A DNA stretch of 64,000 nucleotides from Streptomyces rubiginosohelvolus (GCF_014649875.1 NZ_BMTW01000004.1:62001-126000); one strand, 5' to 3'. Numbered from the stretch's first letter, positions 7,656-17,035 are shown. Notes: generated from the sequence alone by a model not told the origin. Translations and numbers: made by a program.

Positions 7656-9016
7656 CCGGAGCCGTACGCCGGCGGTCGCGGCGCTCCCGCCCCCTCACGC
7701 CGACGGCCCGGGTTCGTCGGCTCCGCCGCCGGATCACCCTGCTGTTCGCCCTGACCAGCGCGGTGGGGCTGGTGGCGATGGCCGCCTGGGCGGTGCGGGG
7801 CGACGACGTGCGCTGGCGCGACCAGCTGGACCGGACGATGAGCGCGGACACCAACTGGGCGCTCGGCCTGCTGGAGACCGACGAGGACGGGCGGCTGGAC
7901 GCCGGGGTGCTGCTCGACACGGCCGGGACCGCCTGCCCGCCCCTCCACCTGCTGTCCGTCCCGCCGGACGCCGCGCGGGACGCGCGCCGGATCGCCCCGG
8001 CGGACCTGGTCGTGGAGCACGCGCCGCGCGGGCCGTGCCTCACCGTCGACGGCCCTGCCGTACGACGGGCGGCCGCGGCGGCCGTGAACGCCGACGAGGA
8101 ACGGTCCCTCGACGGGCGTACGACCACGGGGGAACCGGTGCGTCTGTTCGCCCTGCCGTTCTACCCGCCCGAGGCCGAGGAGGACTCCCGCCCGCAGGGT
8201 GCCCTGGTCACCGTGGCGGACACCGCCGCGCAGCAGGCCGACCACCGGCGGCTCGCCTGGCGGGTGACCGGTGGCTGCGCCCTGCTGGTGTGTCTGTCGG
8301 CGCTGGTCGGGCATCTGTTGTCGGGCCGGGCCGTGCGGCCCGCCCTGGAGGCCCTGGACCGGCAGGAGTCGTTCCTCGCGGACGCCGCGCACGACCTGCG
8401 GACTCCGGCGGCCTCGCTGCGGACCCTCGCCGAGACCGCGCTGCGCGGAGACACCGACAGCACCGACGTGCACCGGCGCACGCTGCGGCTGGCCGAGGGG
8501 ATGGGCTCGCTGGTGGACGGGCTGCTCACCCGGGCCCGGCTGATGTCGGGGACGGCCGTGCTCGCGGTGGAGCCGCTGCGTCTGGACCAGCTGGTGGAAG
8601 CGGTGGTGGAGGACGCGCCCACGGACGGCCACCGGGTGACGGTCGAGGCCCGGGAGGCCGTGGTGGTCGCCGACCCCGACCTCGTACGGCGTGCCGTGGC
8701 CAATCTCGTCGGCAACGCGCTCGTCCACGGGCATGCGCCCGGGGCCCCGGCCGAGGTGGAGGTCACGGTGGCCGTCGACGGGGCGTCGACGACCGTGACG
8801 GTGGAGGACACCGGGCCGGGGCTGCCGCCCGAGGTGGCGGGGGCGCTGTTCGACCGGTTCCGGAGCGGATCGCGGTCGACGGGGCTCGGACTCTCCATCG
8901 CCTCATGGGTCGCGCACGCCCACGGCGGCAGCCTCACGGCCGGACCCGGGCGGCGCGGCGGGGCCAGGTTCGTGCTCCGCCTGCCGAGCGGCGACCGGCC
9001 GTCTGCGGAGGGCTGA
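7652..9016 (+). CDS. Sensor histidine kinase
   Basis: A 454-aa membrane kinase. A basic N-terminus leads into TM1 (about 29-48). An extracytoplasmic sensor region of roughly 150 residues contains two cysteines, one in GTACPPL and one in GPCLTV, and may form a disulfide. TM2 (about 207-228) is followed by a short HAMP-like linker. The HisKA box DAAHDLRTPAAS carries phospho-His 247. The HATPase domain has NLVGNALVHG (N box), EDTGPGLP (G1) and STGLGLSIASW (G2). The GTG start overlaps the regulator stop. The signal sensed is unknown. Confidence 0.9.
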   Translation: MTGAVRRRSRRSRPLTPTARVRRLRRRITLLFALTSAVGLVAMAAWAVRGDDVRWRDQLDRTMSADTNWALGLLETDEDGRLDAGVLLDTAGTACPPLHLLSVPPDAARDARRIAPADLVVEHAPRGPCLTVDGPAVRRAAAAAVNADEERSLDGRTTTGEPVRLFALPFYPPEAEEDSRPQGALVTVADTAAQQADHRRLAWRVTGGCALLVCLSALVGHLLSGRAVRPALEALDRQESFLADAAHDLRTPAASLRTLAETALRGDTDSTDVHRRTLRLAEGMGSLVDGLLTRARLMSGTAVLAVEPLRLDQLVEAVVEDAPTDGHRVTVEAREAVVVADPDLVRRAVANLVGNALVHGHAPGAPAEVEVTVAVDGASTTVTVEDTGPGLPPEVAGALFDRFRSGSRSTGLGLSIASWVAHAHGGSLTAGPGRRGGARFVLRLPSGDRPSAEG

Positions 9017-9106
9017 GGCCGGCCACTGGGCCGACTCATCAAATACTCAGCATCGACCAGGAATGCTGCCGGGGAACCGCACGGCCCAACTCCTGGGAGC
9101 AGTCCG

Positions 9107-10786
9107 TTGAACCACCCCGTCCGCCGCCGCCCCGCCCTCGTCACCGCACTGGCTCTGGCCTGTTCGGTCGCGCTCACCTCCTGCACGGCCGGTTCCGCCA
9201 CCGGACCGGGGCGGGCCGCGGCCTCCCCCGCGTCGGCCGACCCCGCGTCCCGGCCCGACCTCAAGGCGTTCTACGGCCAGCGGCTGCGGTGGACGGACTG
9301 CGACACGGAGGGGTACGTGTGCGCGCGACTGACCGTTCCCCGGGACTACGACGCCCCGGGGAACGGCAAAACCTTTGTTCTGCCGGTGGCGCGTGCGGAG
9401 GCCGGGAAGCCGGACCGGCGCATCGGCTCGCTCGTCTACAACCCGGGCGGGCCGGGGGCGGCCGGGGTCCAGTCCCTCCAGGAGGGCATGGACGAGGCGT
9501 TCGGCCGGGCGGCCCGCGACCGCTTCGACATCGTCGCCTTCGACCCGCGCGGGGTCGGGGCGAGCGTCCCCGCCCTGACCTGCACGGCGAGCGAGGACGA
9601 GGCCGAGGAGGAGGCGGCGTCGGAGCCGCCCGTGTCGGAAGGCGTCGCACCGCTCCATCCCCGTACGGAGGAGGAGCGCACCGCCGCCGCCGAGGGGGCA
9701 CGGGCCGCCACGGAGGACTGCGAGCGGCACAGCGGCGGCCTCCTGCGGCACGTCGGCACCCAGGACGCGGCCCGCGACCTGGACGTGCTCCGCGCCGCGC
9801 TGGGCGAGCGCGAACTGACGTACCTGGGCTGGTCGTACGGGACGAGCCTGGGCACCGCGTACGCCGAACTGTTTCCCCGCCGGGTCCGCGCGATGGTGCT
9901 GGACGGGGCGATCGACCCGTCGATGGACTGGTCGCAGCGGGTGCTCAGCCAGTCGGCCGGGTTCCGGCGGAGCGTGGACGACTACGCCGACCACTGCGCG
10001 GAGGTCGCGGGTGACAGCTGCCCGGCCGACAGCCCCGACGCGATACGCGCGCTGATCGAAGGGCTGTACACGCGCGCCGAACGCGAGCCGCTGCCGGTCT
10101 CCGAGGACAGCTCGTACGCGGAGTACGGCGGGATGGACGCGACGTCCGTACTCGACGCGGTGTCGATGGCGATGTACACCCCGGAGGACCAATGGGAGCC
10201 GCTGTCCCGGGCGTTGGCGGCGGCGGACGCGGGGGACGCGACCGAACTGGGCGCGCTGGACGAGGAGGAGCCGGCCCCGGCCGATGAGGACCCCGCTCCG
10301 GAGGACACCGACGATGCCACCGAGGAGGAGAGCGGTGGTGAGGACAGCGGTGCCACCGAGGACCTCACCCCCGTCGACAACGAGAGCGCCGCACTGACCG
10401 CGGTCAACTGCCTGGACGTTCCGCACCCGCGCGACCTGGACGCCTACTGGGACGCCCTGCCACGCGCGGAGAAGGCGGCGGGGGCCTACGGCACGGCCGG
10501 CGTGACCGCCGAACTCACCTGCCGTGGCTGGCCGTCCGGCGGCCGGACGCCGCACCGGGTCGACGCCGACGGGGTGGTGCCGGTGCTGGTCGTCGGCACC
10601 ACCGGTGACCCGTCCACCCCGTACGAGGAGGCGGTGAGCCTCGCGGACCAGTTCCCGGGCGGGATGCTGCTCACGTACGAGGGGATGGGGCACACCGCGT
10701 ACGGGCGCGGCGGCGCCTGTGTCACGGAGAAGGTCGACGCCTATCTGGTCGGCCTGAACCCCGTCCACCCCGGCGCGACCTGCTGA
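9107..10786 (+). CDS. Secreted lipoprotein alpha/beta hydrolase (SlpD/E- and TAP-like peptidase)
   Basis: A 559-aa protein. A basic start and hydrophobic core end in the lipobox LTSC, so it should be a membrane-anchored lipoprotein. The alpha/beta-hydrolase core shows YNPGGPGAAG (oxyanion region), FDPRGVGAS, and the nucleophile elbow GWSYGTS with Ser at residue 243. The C-terminal TAP-like domain carries the other catalytic residues (VGTTGDPSTPYEEA and YEGMGHTAYG). This matches Streptomyces tripeptidyl-aminopeptidase and Slp mycelial lipoprotein peptidases. It starts with TTG, supported by GGGAG 7 nt upstream. Unusual: an acidic low-complexity insert (about residues 380-425) splits the lid and C-terminal domain. 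Confidence 0.85.
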   Translation: MNHPVRRRPALVTALALACSVALTSCTAGSATGPGRAAASPASADPASRPDLKAFYGQRLRWTDCDTEGYVCARLTVPRDYDAPGNGKTFVLPVARAEAGKPDRRIGSLVYNPGGPGAAGVQSLQEGMDEAFGRAARDRFDIVAFDPRGVGASVPALTCTASEDEAEEEAASEPPVSEGVAPLHPRTEEERTAAAEGARAATEDCERHSGGLLRHVGTQDAARDLDVLRAALGERELTYLGWSYGTSLGTAYAELFPRRVRAMVLDGAIDPSMDWSQRVLSQSAGFRRSVDDYADHCAEVAGDSCPADSPDAIRALIEGLYTRAEREPLPVSEDSSYAEYGGMDATSVLDAVSMAMYTPEDQWEPLSRALAAADAGDATELGALDEEEPAPADEDPAPEDTDDATEEESGGEDSGATEDLTPVDNESAALTAVNCLDVPHPRDLDAYWDALPRAEKAAGAYGTAGVTAELTCRGWPSGGRTPHRVDADGVVPVLVVGTTGDPSTPYEEAVSLADQFPGGMLLTYEGMGHTAYGRGGACVTEKVDAYLVGLNPVHPGATC

Positions 10787-10807
10787 CCGGGGCGGGCTGA
10801 CTGACCG

Positions 10808-12703
10808 TCAGTCCATCTGCGCTTCCTCGGCGTTGCGCCAGACCGTCAGATCGATGGTGATGTAGCGGCTCGGGTCGTCGGCGCCCGACTTGCCGCGGTA
10901 GGTCACCACGGCGATGTGTCCGGCCTTGCTGAGCACACAGATCTGCGAACCGGACGTGAGCTGTTCGAGCTCGATCTTCTCGGTGAAGCGGGTCTCCTGA
11001 CGGCAGACCTCCAGCGAGCCCTTCTGCGAGTTCTTCAGCACCACCAGTTTCCCGTTGGCGCTGCCCACCCTCTCGTCGCCGAAGAGCTCGTCCCGGTAGA
11101 AGTAGAAGTCCCCCTTGCCGTAACTGACGCCGCTGTCCTCGTCGTCCACCGGCCGGGGCGGGTGGTCGGCGAGCTTGAGTGCGTAGTTCGCCGTCACATC
11201 GATGCCCTGGTACGAGACGGGCCTGGGATCGACCGGCTTTCCGCGGGCTTTGTCGGCGGAACCGCTGCCCGCCGAACTGCCGCTGGAGGACGACGTCCCG
11301 GCCCGGCCCTCCTTGCCGGACTTCTCGTCGTCCGGCAGCAGGGCCCCGATCACGCCGAGCACGACCAGCGCGCCGACGACGGACGCGGCCACGACCAGAC
11401 CCGGCCGCTTGGAGCGTGGCGCCTGGGGCTGGAAGCCGGACTGCTGGAACCCGGGCTGCTGGAAACCGGACTGGTGAAAGCCTGGTTGCTGGAACCCCGA
11501 CTGCTGAAAACCGGGCTGCTGGAAGCCGGAGGGCTGGGGCGGCGGGGTGGGGTGCCCCTGCTGGTACGCGTGTGGCTGCCACGGGCCGGGCGGCACGCTC
11601 CCGGGTGCGCCCGGCGCACCCGGTGCACTCGGGGCACCGGGCGTACCCGGTCCGGTCTGCGTCGGCGCGGAGGCGACCGCGTAACCGGTCGGGGTGTAGT
11701 GGGGGCCTCCCGGCGGCGGGGTCGGCGCGTTCCCCGGGGCGAACTCGGTGGGCGTCGGCGCGGTGCTCGGCTGCGGGGGCGGCGTCGGCGCGGGGGCGGG
11801 CATCCGCAGCCGCTCGGTGATCGACCCGGCGACCTCCTGCGGGAGCCAGTCCTCGCCCTGGCGCAGGGGCTCGGGCGAGATCTCGTGGCACATCGCGATG
11901 ATGTCGGCCAGGGCGGGGCGGTCGGCGGGGTCGCGGCTGAGGCAGCGGCCGACCAGGGGGCGGAGTCCGTCAGGCAGCCGGCTGAGGTCGGGGTCCTCGT
12001 GGACGATGCGGTAGAGCACCGCGTGCGAGGGCCCTTCACCGAACGCGGGCGCGCCGATCGCGGCGTAGGCGGCGATCTGGCCCAGGGCGAAGACGTCGGT
12101 GGCCGGGGTGACGGTGCCGGCCGCGGCCTGCTCCGGCGCCATGAACGCCGGGGTGCCGACACTGACACCCGTACCGGTCAGGGCGGTCGTGTCGGCCGCC
12201 CGGGCGATACCGAAGTCGATGACACGCGGGCCGTCGGCGGCGAGCAGGACGTTCGCGGGCTTCAGGTCACGGTGCACGATGCCCGCACCGTGGATGACCC
12301 CGAGCGCCTCGGCCACCCCGACCGTCAGCAGCAGCACACTGCGCAACGGCAGTCCGCCGTGCCGGGCCACCGCGTGCGCGAGCGAGGGACCCGGCACATA
12401 GGCCGTGGCCAGCCAGGGCTGCGCGCCCTCGGTGTCCGAGTCGATGACCGGCGCGGTGTACAGCCCCTGCACCCGCTGCGCGGACCGCACCTCCTGCTGG
12501 AAACGCCGCCGGAACTCCGGGTCCTCGCCGAACTCGGCCCGGATCACCTTGATGGCGAGGGGCCGCCCGCCGGGCGTGTACGACAGATACACCTTGCCCA
12601 TGCCGCCCGCGCCCAGCACGGCGGCCAGCCGGTAACCCCCCACCACCGCGGGGTCGTCGGCCTTGAGCGGCTGGAACGGATCGGTCGAAGACGCGCTGCT
12701 CAT
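10808..12703 (-). CDS. Membrane-anchored PknB-type serine/threonine protein kinase
   Basis: A 631-aa protein. The N-terminal kinase domain has the glycine loop LGAGGMGKVY (30-39), catalytic K52, HRDLKPAN with D146 and DFG at 163-165. A Pro-rich linker (about 300-390) ends in a pentapeptide repeat (GFQQP/S). One TM helix lies around residues 434-455 (LVVAASVVGALVVLGVIGALL in part), then a Ser/Gly spacer and an external domain of about 150 residues without PASTA repeats. The external domain is of unknown type and may be the sensor. It is divergent from the IclR-type gene and convergent with the peptidase gene. Confidence 0.9.
   Translation of the reverse strand: MSSASSTDPFQPLKADDPAVVGGYRLAAVLGAGGMGKVYLSYTPGGRPLAIKVIRAEFGEDPEFRRRFQQEVRSAQRVQGLYTAPVIDSDTEGAQPWLATAYVPGPSLAHAVARHGGLPLRSVLLLTVGVAEALGVIHGAGIVHRDLKPANVLLAADGPRVIDFGIARAADTTALTGTGVSVGTPAFMAPEQAAAGTVTPATDVFALGQIAAYAAIGAPAFGEGPSHAVLYRIVHEDPDLSRLPDGLRPLVGRCLSRDPADRPALADIIAMCHEISPEPLRQGEDWLPQEVAGSITERLRMPAPAPTPPPQPSTAPTPTEFAPGNAPTPPPGGPHYTPTGYAVASAPTQTGPGTPGAPSAPGAPGAPGSVPPGPWQPHAYQQGHPTPPPQPSGFQQPGFQQSGFQQPGFHQSGFQQPGFQQSGFQPQAPRSKRPGLVVAASVVGALVVLGVIGALLPDDEKSGKEGRAGTSSSSGSSAGSGSADKARGKPVDPRPVSYQGIDVTANYALKLADHPPRPVDDEDSGVSYGKGDFYFYRDELFGDERVGSANGKLVVLKNSQKGSLEVCRQETRFTEKIELEQLTSGSQICVLSKAGHIAVVTYRGKSGADDPSRYITIDLTVWRNAEEAQMD
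11428..11532 (-). repeat. 15-bp coding repeat encoding GFQQP/GFQQS pentapeptides
   Basis: About seven near-identical 15-nt units encode alternating GFQQP and GFQQS (one GFHQS) in the kinase linker, directly before the TM helix. The DNA copies differ mostly at third positions, so the repeat is old enough to have diverged but is still recognisable. Such Gln/Phe/Pro-rich juxtamembrane repeats are prone to copy-number change. Confidence 0.75.
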
Positions 12704-12859
12704 CAGAAACCATCCCCCTGGTCACGGCAGTCCGGAGCCCGCACGTGCCCCGAAGATCAGACGAGAGCGTACCGAATGCCGGGCGGGTCGTCCGCCGTGC
12801 CTGCGCCCGGCCGGAGGACCGGCCTTGCCGCTCCCCGGCGCCGGGTCCATCCTGGTGCC

Positions 12860-13621
12860 ATGGGTGACCAGGCCGGCCCCGACCCGACGGTGTCCGTCCG
12901 GCAGGACCTCCGGTTGCTGGAGGCCGTCGGCGCACACCCGGACGGCGCCTCCGTGGAGCAGCTGGCCCGGGCGGCCGAGCTGCCGGAGCTCACCGCCCGG
13001 AGGCTCCTCCACGAGCTCGCCCGGGACGGCTATCTGGACGAGCTGGACGACGGTGCGTTCGCCCTCCACGAGCGGGGCCCCCGGCTGCTGACCGCCGACG
13101 ACGGCCTGGCGTCGCAGGAGCGCGTCCGCCCCCTGCTGTCCTCGCTGCGCGACAGACTGTCCGCCGCCGTCTACCTGACGCTCTACGACGAGGGCGAGAT
13201 CCGGGTCCTGGAGATCGTCGACAGCCCGCGGGCCCCCCGCGTGAACGTCTGGGTGAGCTTCCAGGAGGCCGGGCACGCGACCGCGCTCGGCAAGAGCGTG
13301 CTGCGCGAGCTGGACCCGGAGGCCCGCGCCAACTACCTCTCCCGGCACGCCCTGGCCGACCTCACCCCCCGCACGATCACGCGCCGGGAGGAACTGCTGC
13401 GGGAGCTCGACGCCGCCCCATCGGGCCCGATGTCGATGGACCGCGGGGAGTACTCACGGGGCACGACGTGCGCGGCGGTGCCGGTCTACAACGGTGACCA
13501 GATCGGTTCGATCGGCATCTCGTTCCGGTCGGACCGGATGTACCGGACCACGGAGGTCAGGGCGCGGTTGCTGGAGTCGGCGCTGCGCGTGACCCGGCGG
13601 CTGACACTCCCCGAGTGCTGA
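12860..13621 (+). CDS. IclR-family transcriptional regulator
   Basis: A 253-aa protein. The N-terminal helix-turn-helix (SVEQLARAAELPELTARRLLHELARDGYLDEL) and the C-terminal IclR effector domain (WVSFQEAGHATALGKSVLREL, then DRGEYSRGTTCAAVPVYNGDQIGSIGIS) are both complete. The GKSxL and C-A-A-P-V signatures are those of the IclR ligand pocket. ATG 12860 is preceded by GGTG-type weak pairing only, and an upstream extension in the same frame would run antisense through the kinase, so I reject it. It is transcribed divergently from the kinase gene. No obvious catabolic target lies next to it, since the following gene is convergent. Confidence 0.85.
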   Translation: MGDQAGPDPTVSVRQDLRLLEAVGAHPDGASVEQLARAAELPELTARRLLHELARDGYLDELDDGAFALHERGPRLLTADDGLASQERVRPLLSSLRDRLSAAVYLTLYDEGEIRVLEIVDSPRAPRVNVWVSFQEAGHATALGKSVLRELDPEARANYLSRHALADLTPRTITRREELLRELDAAPSGPMSMDRGEYSRGTTCAAVPVYNGDQIGSIGISFRSDRMYRTTEVRARLLESALRVTRRLTLPEC

Positions 13622-13631
13622 TCCGTACGCC

Positions 13632-14285
13632 TCAGCCGGTGACGATGCCGGCGACCAGGTTGATCGTGGTGGCGAGGATGCTGGCGCCGAAGATGTACGA
13701 CAGCAGGCAGTGACGGAGGGCGACGGCGCGGATCCTGGAGGTGGAGACGTTGTTGTCGGAGACCTGGTACGTCATGCCCAGGTTGTAGCTGAAGTAGAGG
13801 AAGTCGATGTAGCGCGGCGGCTCCTTCGTGTTGAAGTCGATCCCGCCGCCGGGCGTCTGGTGGTAGATGTACGCGTAACGGGCCGCGTACATCAGGTGGA
13901 GCGCCGCCCAGGACATGAACACGCCGCCGAGCGCCAAGGCGGCCGCCGTGTGGCTCAGGTCCGAGTCGCCGATCAGCAGCAACAGCACGATGCCGACCAG
14001 ACCGGACAGGGCGGCCGTGACGACGACGAGTTCCTCGGCGACGGGCCGGAACTCCTCGCGCCGGGCGTTGTCGTGGGTCGCGGCGGCGTCCATCGGCCAC
14101 AGGACGAGCCATCCCGTGACGACGAAGACGGTCTGGGCGAGGGCTATCCCGACGAGGAAGCCCAGCGGCACGTTGGTGAGGAGGGCGCCGACCAGTACGC
14201 CGAAGGCGGCTCCGACCAGCGCGGAGCCCGCGAGCCGGGGAACGGCGGGGAGCAGGAACCGACGGTACGTGTCGATGTGGTTCAT
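13632..14285 (-). CDS. DUF1345 membrane protein
   Basis: A 217-aa protein with five to six predicted membrane helices. It carries the DUF1345 signatures: [24 protein letters not shown], then [13 protein letters not shown] and [22 protein letters not shown], and [18 protein letters not shown] near the end. The function of the family is unknown. ATG 14285 has GAGG just upstream. The frame stays open about 80 codons further back, but that part is low-complexity and repeat-derived (see 14454-14519), so it was left out. It converges with the IclR gene with a 10-nt gap and no hairpin between them. Confidence 0.8.
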   Translation of the reverse strand: MNHIDTYRRFLLPAVPRLAGSALVGAAFGVLVGALLTNVPLGFLVGIALAQTVFVVTGWLVLWPMDAAATHDNARREEFRPVAEELVVVTAALSGLVGIVLLLLIGDSDLSHTAAALALGGVFMSWAALHLMYAARYAYIYHQTPGGGIDFNTKEPPRYIDFLYFSYNLGMTYQVSDNNVSTSRIRAVALRHCLLSYIFGASILATTINLVAGIVTG

Positions 14286-14640
14286 GGGGGGCCTCACGTG
14301 GCTGCCCGAGGAGCCTGAGCCCTGTGCCGCGAGGCGTTCCCCGCAGCCGGGGCCGGACCATGTCAGCGTATGCGCGGGTGATCCGGCCCGCAGTTCCGGA
14401 GCGGTGTCGCGGCTGATCGGAAGCGGGCCTCGGACTCGGCCGCGAGCGGCCCCGGCGCCGACCGGCAGCGGGCCTCGGCGCCGACCGGCAGCGGGCCTCG
14501 GCGCCGACTGGCAGCCGGGAAACACCCGGCATAGCCTGCCGGAAGGACCCGTTACGCCCCACCATGTCCGTCGACCCGCCGTAGCCGGTCCCCGAGCCCG
14601 TCGTACCCGCCGTCATCGCAGGTGAAAGGGTGGAAGTTCC
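14286..14640. other. Intergenic region between DUF1345 gene and molybdoenzyme gene
   Basis: This 355-bp divergent spacer holds a 23-bp tandem repeat (14454-14519) and presumably the promoters of both flanking genes. I see no clear -10/-35 pair, no operator-like palindrome and no convincing small ORF in it. Confidence 0.4.
14454..14519. repeat. 23-bp tandem direct repeat, about 2.8 copies
   Basis: A 23-bp unit beginning GGCGCCGACCGGCAGCGGG is exact at 14454-14476 and 14477-14499. A third, degenerate copy runs from 14500 to about 14519 with C-to-T and insertion differences. A related GCGGGCCTCGG fragment lies just upstream at about 14423. It lies in the intergenic region upstream of both DUF1345 and the molybdoenzyme. 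Confidence 0.7.
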
Positions 14641-16971
14641 GTGAGCATCGACAAGGACGCCAGCACCGGCGAGGACGCGCAGGAGTCCCTGGAGCCCCGG
14701 GTCGGTCCCGTCCCCGAGGGCGATCCGCAGTTCCGGCCCTACCACCATCCCGCCGCGGGGTGGGGAGCGGCGAAGAGCGTGACCCGCTTCCTGGTGGAGG
14801 AACGCGCGCTGGTGGACGGCCCCCGCGCGATCATGCGGATGAACCACGAGAACGGCGGCTTCGACTGCCCCGGGTGCGCGTGGCCGGACGACACCAAGGG
14901 CCTGCACCTGGACATCTGCGAGAACGGCATCAAGCACGTCACCTGGGAGATGACACCCAAGCGCGTCGGGCGGGAGTTCTTCGCCGCGCACTCGGTGACC
15001 GAGCTGTACGGGTGGAGCGACTACGACCTGGAGAACCAGGGCCGGCTGACCGAGCCGATGGTGTACGACCCCGCATCCGACCACTACGTCCCGATCAGCT
15101 GGAAGGACGCGTTCGAGCTGGTCGGAGCCACCCTGCGCGGGCTCGACAGCCCGAACCGGGCGGCGTACTACACCTCCGGCCGGCTCGGCAACGAGGCCAC
15201 CTTCCTCTACCAGCTGATGGCCCGCGAGCTGGGCACGAACAATCTGCCGGACTGCTCCAACATGTGCCACGAGGCCAGCGGGCGGGCCCTCCAGGCTTCC
15301 CTGGGCACCGGAAAGGGCACGGTCGACCTCAAGGACTGGGAGTCCGCGGACGCCCTGTTCATCCTGGGCGTCAACGCCGCGTCGAACGCGCCCCGGATGC
15401 TCACCGCCCTCGCCGAGGCCGACCGTCGCGGCGCGCAGATCGTGCACGTCAACCCGCTGGTGGAGGCGGCGGCCACCCGCACCATCGTGCCGCACGACTT
15501 CACGGACATGGCACTGTTCAAGACCACGAAGACCAGCACGCTCAACCTCCAGCCGCGCATCGGCGGTGACATGGCGCTGCTGCGCGGCATGGCCAAGGCG
15601 GTCCTGGAGAAGTCGGCGAGCGACCCCAAGGCCCTGGACCGTATCTTCATCGACCGTCACACCACCGGCTTCGAGGAGTACCGGGAGCTGTGCGAGGCCA
15701 CGCCCTGGGAGGAGTTGGAGCACCAGTCCGGGCTGAGCCGCGCCGAGATCCTCAAGGCGGCGCAGGTGTACGAGGAGGCGGACCGCTCCATCGTCAGCTG
15801 GTGCCTGGGCCTCACCCAGCACGAGCACGGGGTCGACACCGTCCGCGAGATCGTCAACCTCCTGCTGCTGCGCGGCAATCTCGGCCGGGAGGGCGCGGGC
15901 CCCTCCCCCGTGCGCGGGCACAGCAACGTCCAGGGCAACCGCACCTGCGGCATCGACCACCGCCCCACCGAGGAGTTCCTGGACCGGCTCGCCGAGGCCT
16001 GCAGGATCGACCCGCCGCGCGAACACGGCCTGGACACCGTGGGAACGATCCAGGCGATGCAGGAGGGCGCGGTGAAGGTGTTCGTCGGGATGGGCGGGAA
16101 CTTCGCGCTCGCCGCGCCCGACACCCCGGCCACGTACGCGGCGCTGCGCTCCTGCGACCTCACCGTCCAGGTGAGCACCAAGCTGAACCGCAGCCATGTC
16201 GTCCACGGCCGCGCGGCCCTGATCCTGCCGTGCCTCGGCCGCACCGAGAAGGACCACCAGCGGGGCGGCGTCCAGAGCACCTCGGTCGAGGACTCGATGA
16301 GCATGGTCCACCTGTCCCTCGGGATGAAGCGCCCCGCCTCCCCGCACCTGCTGTCCGAGCCGGCGATCGTCGCCGGGATGGCGCGCGCCGCCCTGCCGGA
16401 CAGCGAGACCCCCTGGGACTGGTACATCGAGGACTACGACCGGATCCGGGACACGATGGCCGAGGCCCTGGACGGCTTCGAGGACTTCAACCGCCGGGTC
16501 CGGCTGCCCCTCGGCTTCCGGATCAAGCAGCCCGCCCGCGAGCTGGTCTTCCTGACCCCGTCGGGGCGCGCCGAGTTCTCCGCGGCCCCGCTGCCCGACG
16601 TGGTGCCCGAGCCCGGCACCCTGGCGCTCGGCACGATGCGGTCGCACGACCAGTGGAACACCACCATCTACTCCGACAACGACCGCTACCGGGGCATCAA
16701 GAACCTGCGCACGCTGATCTTCATGAACCGGGCCGACATGCGCGAGCGCGGGATCGCCGACATGGGTCCGGTCGACATCACGAGCACGGCGAAGGACGGC
16801 AGCCGGCGGTTCCTGAACGGCTACACGGCGATCCCGTACGACATTCCGCGCGGCTGTGCGGCCGGGTACATGCCGGAGATGAACGTGCTGTGCGCGCTGG
16901 GCGACTACAGCACCCAGAGCGACCAGCCGATCATGAAGCACGTCAAGATCACGGTGATGCCGGGCGCCTGA
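14641..16971 (+). CDS. FdhF/YdeP-family molybdopterin oxidoreductase
   Basis: A 776-aa protein of the YdeP/FdhF-like group of the DMSO-reductase superfamily. N-terminal FDCPGCAWPD supplies two cysteines. Mo-bisPGD contacts are indicated by YYTSGRLGNEATFLYQ, DCSNMCHEASGRAL, FILGVNAASNAPRM and GGVQSTSVEDSMSMVH, with the C-terminal Molydop_binding domain (WNTTIYSDNDRYRGI, then NGYTAIPYDIPRGCAAGYMPEMN). YdeP homologues are implicated in acid resistance or formate-type redox chemistry, but the physiological substrate is unsettled. The GTG start is preceded by a purine-rich GAAAGGGTGGAAG stretch. No fdhD/moeA partner is adjacent. It is followed by a strong bidirectional hairpin. Confidence 0.85.
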   Translation: MSIDKDASTGEDAQESLEPRVGPVPEGDPQFRPYHHPAAGWGAAKSVTRFLVEERALVDGPRAIMRMNHENGGFDCPGCAWPDDTKGLHLDICENGIKHVTWEMTPKRVGREFFAAHSVTELYGWSDYDLENQGRLTEPMVYDPASDHYVPISWKDAFELVGATLRGLDSPNRAAYYTSGRLGNEATFLYQLMARELGTNNLPDCSNMCHEASGRALQASLGTGKGTVDLKDWESADALFILGVNAASNAPRMLTALAEADRRGAQIVHVNPLVEAAATRTIVPHDFTDMALFKTTKTSTLNLQPRIGGDMALLRGMAKAVLEKSASDPKALDRIFIDRHTTGFEEYRELCEATPWEELEHQSGLSRAEILKAAQVYEEADRSIVSWCLGLTQHEHGVDTVREIVNLLLLRGNLGREGAGPSPVRGHSNVQGNRTCGIDHRPTEEFLDRLAEACRIDPPREHGLDTVGTIQAMQEGAVKVFVGMGGNFALAAPDTPATYAALRSCDLTVQVSTKLNRSHVVHGRAALILPCLGRTEKDHQRGGVQSTSVEDSMSMVHLSLGMKRPASPHLLSEPAIVAGMARAALPDSETPWDWYIEDYDRIRDTMAEALDGFEDFNRRVRLPLGFRIKQPARELVFLTPSGRAEFSAAPLPDVVPEPGTLALGTMRSHDQWNTTIYSDNDRYRGIKNLRTLIFMNRADMRERGIADMGPVDITSTAKDGSRRFLNGYTAIPYDIPRGCAAGYMPEMNVLCALGDYSTQSDQPIMKHVKITVMPGA

Positions 16972-16987
16972 AGCCGGGCGCCCGAAC

Positions 16988-17029
16988 GGGAACGGCCCGG
17001 CCGAGATCTCGCGGGGCCGGGCCGTTCCC
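16988..17029. terminator. Bidirectional hairpin terminator, 15-bp stem
   Basis: Arms at 16988-17002 and 17015-17029 are perfectly complementary (left arm GGGAACGGCCCGGCC). The 12-nt loop contains a GAGATCTC palindrome. It lies between the convergent molybdoenzyme gene and the 58-aa gene, where a terminator serving both strands is expected. There is no U-tract, as is usual in Streptomyces. Confidence 0.8.
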
Positions 17030-17035
17030 ACGGCG

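Noticed and set aside
11428..11532. CRISPR or intergenic repeat array
   Set aside because: The 15-bp units are in frame inside the kinase gene and encode a pentapeptide repeat; no spacers exist.
10916..12859. Long N-terminal extension of the IclR gene running antisense through the kinase gene
   Set aside because: The kinase reads correctly on the minus strand; the IclR helix-turn-helix begins right after ATG 12860.
13486..17031. Very long minus-strand open frame (about 1180 codons) opposite the IclR, DUF1345 and YdeP-type genes
   Set aside because: It is a GC-bias shadow: the protein is Arg/His/Gly-rich without domains, while the plus-strand frames encode recognisable families with normal composition.
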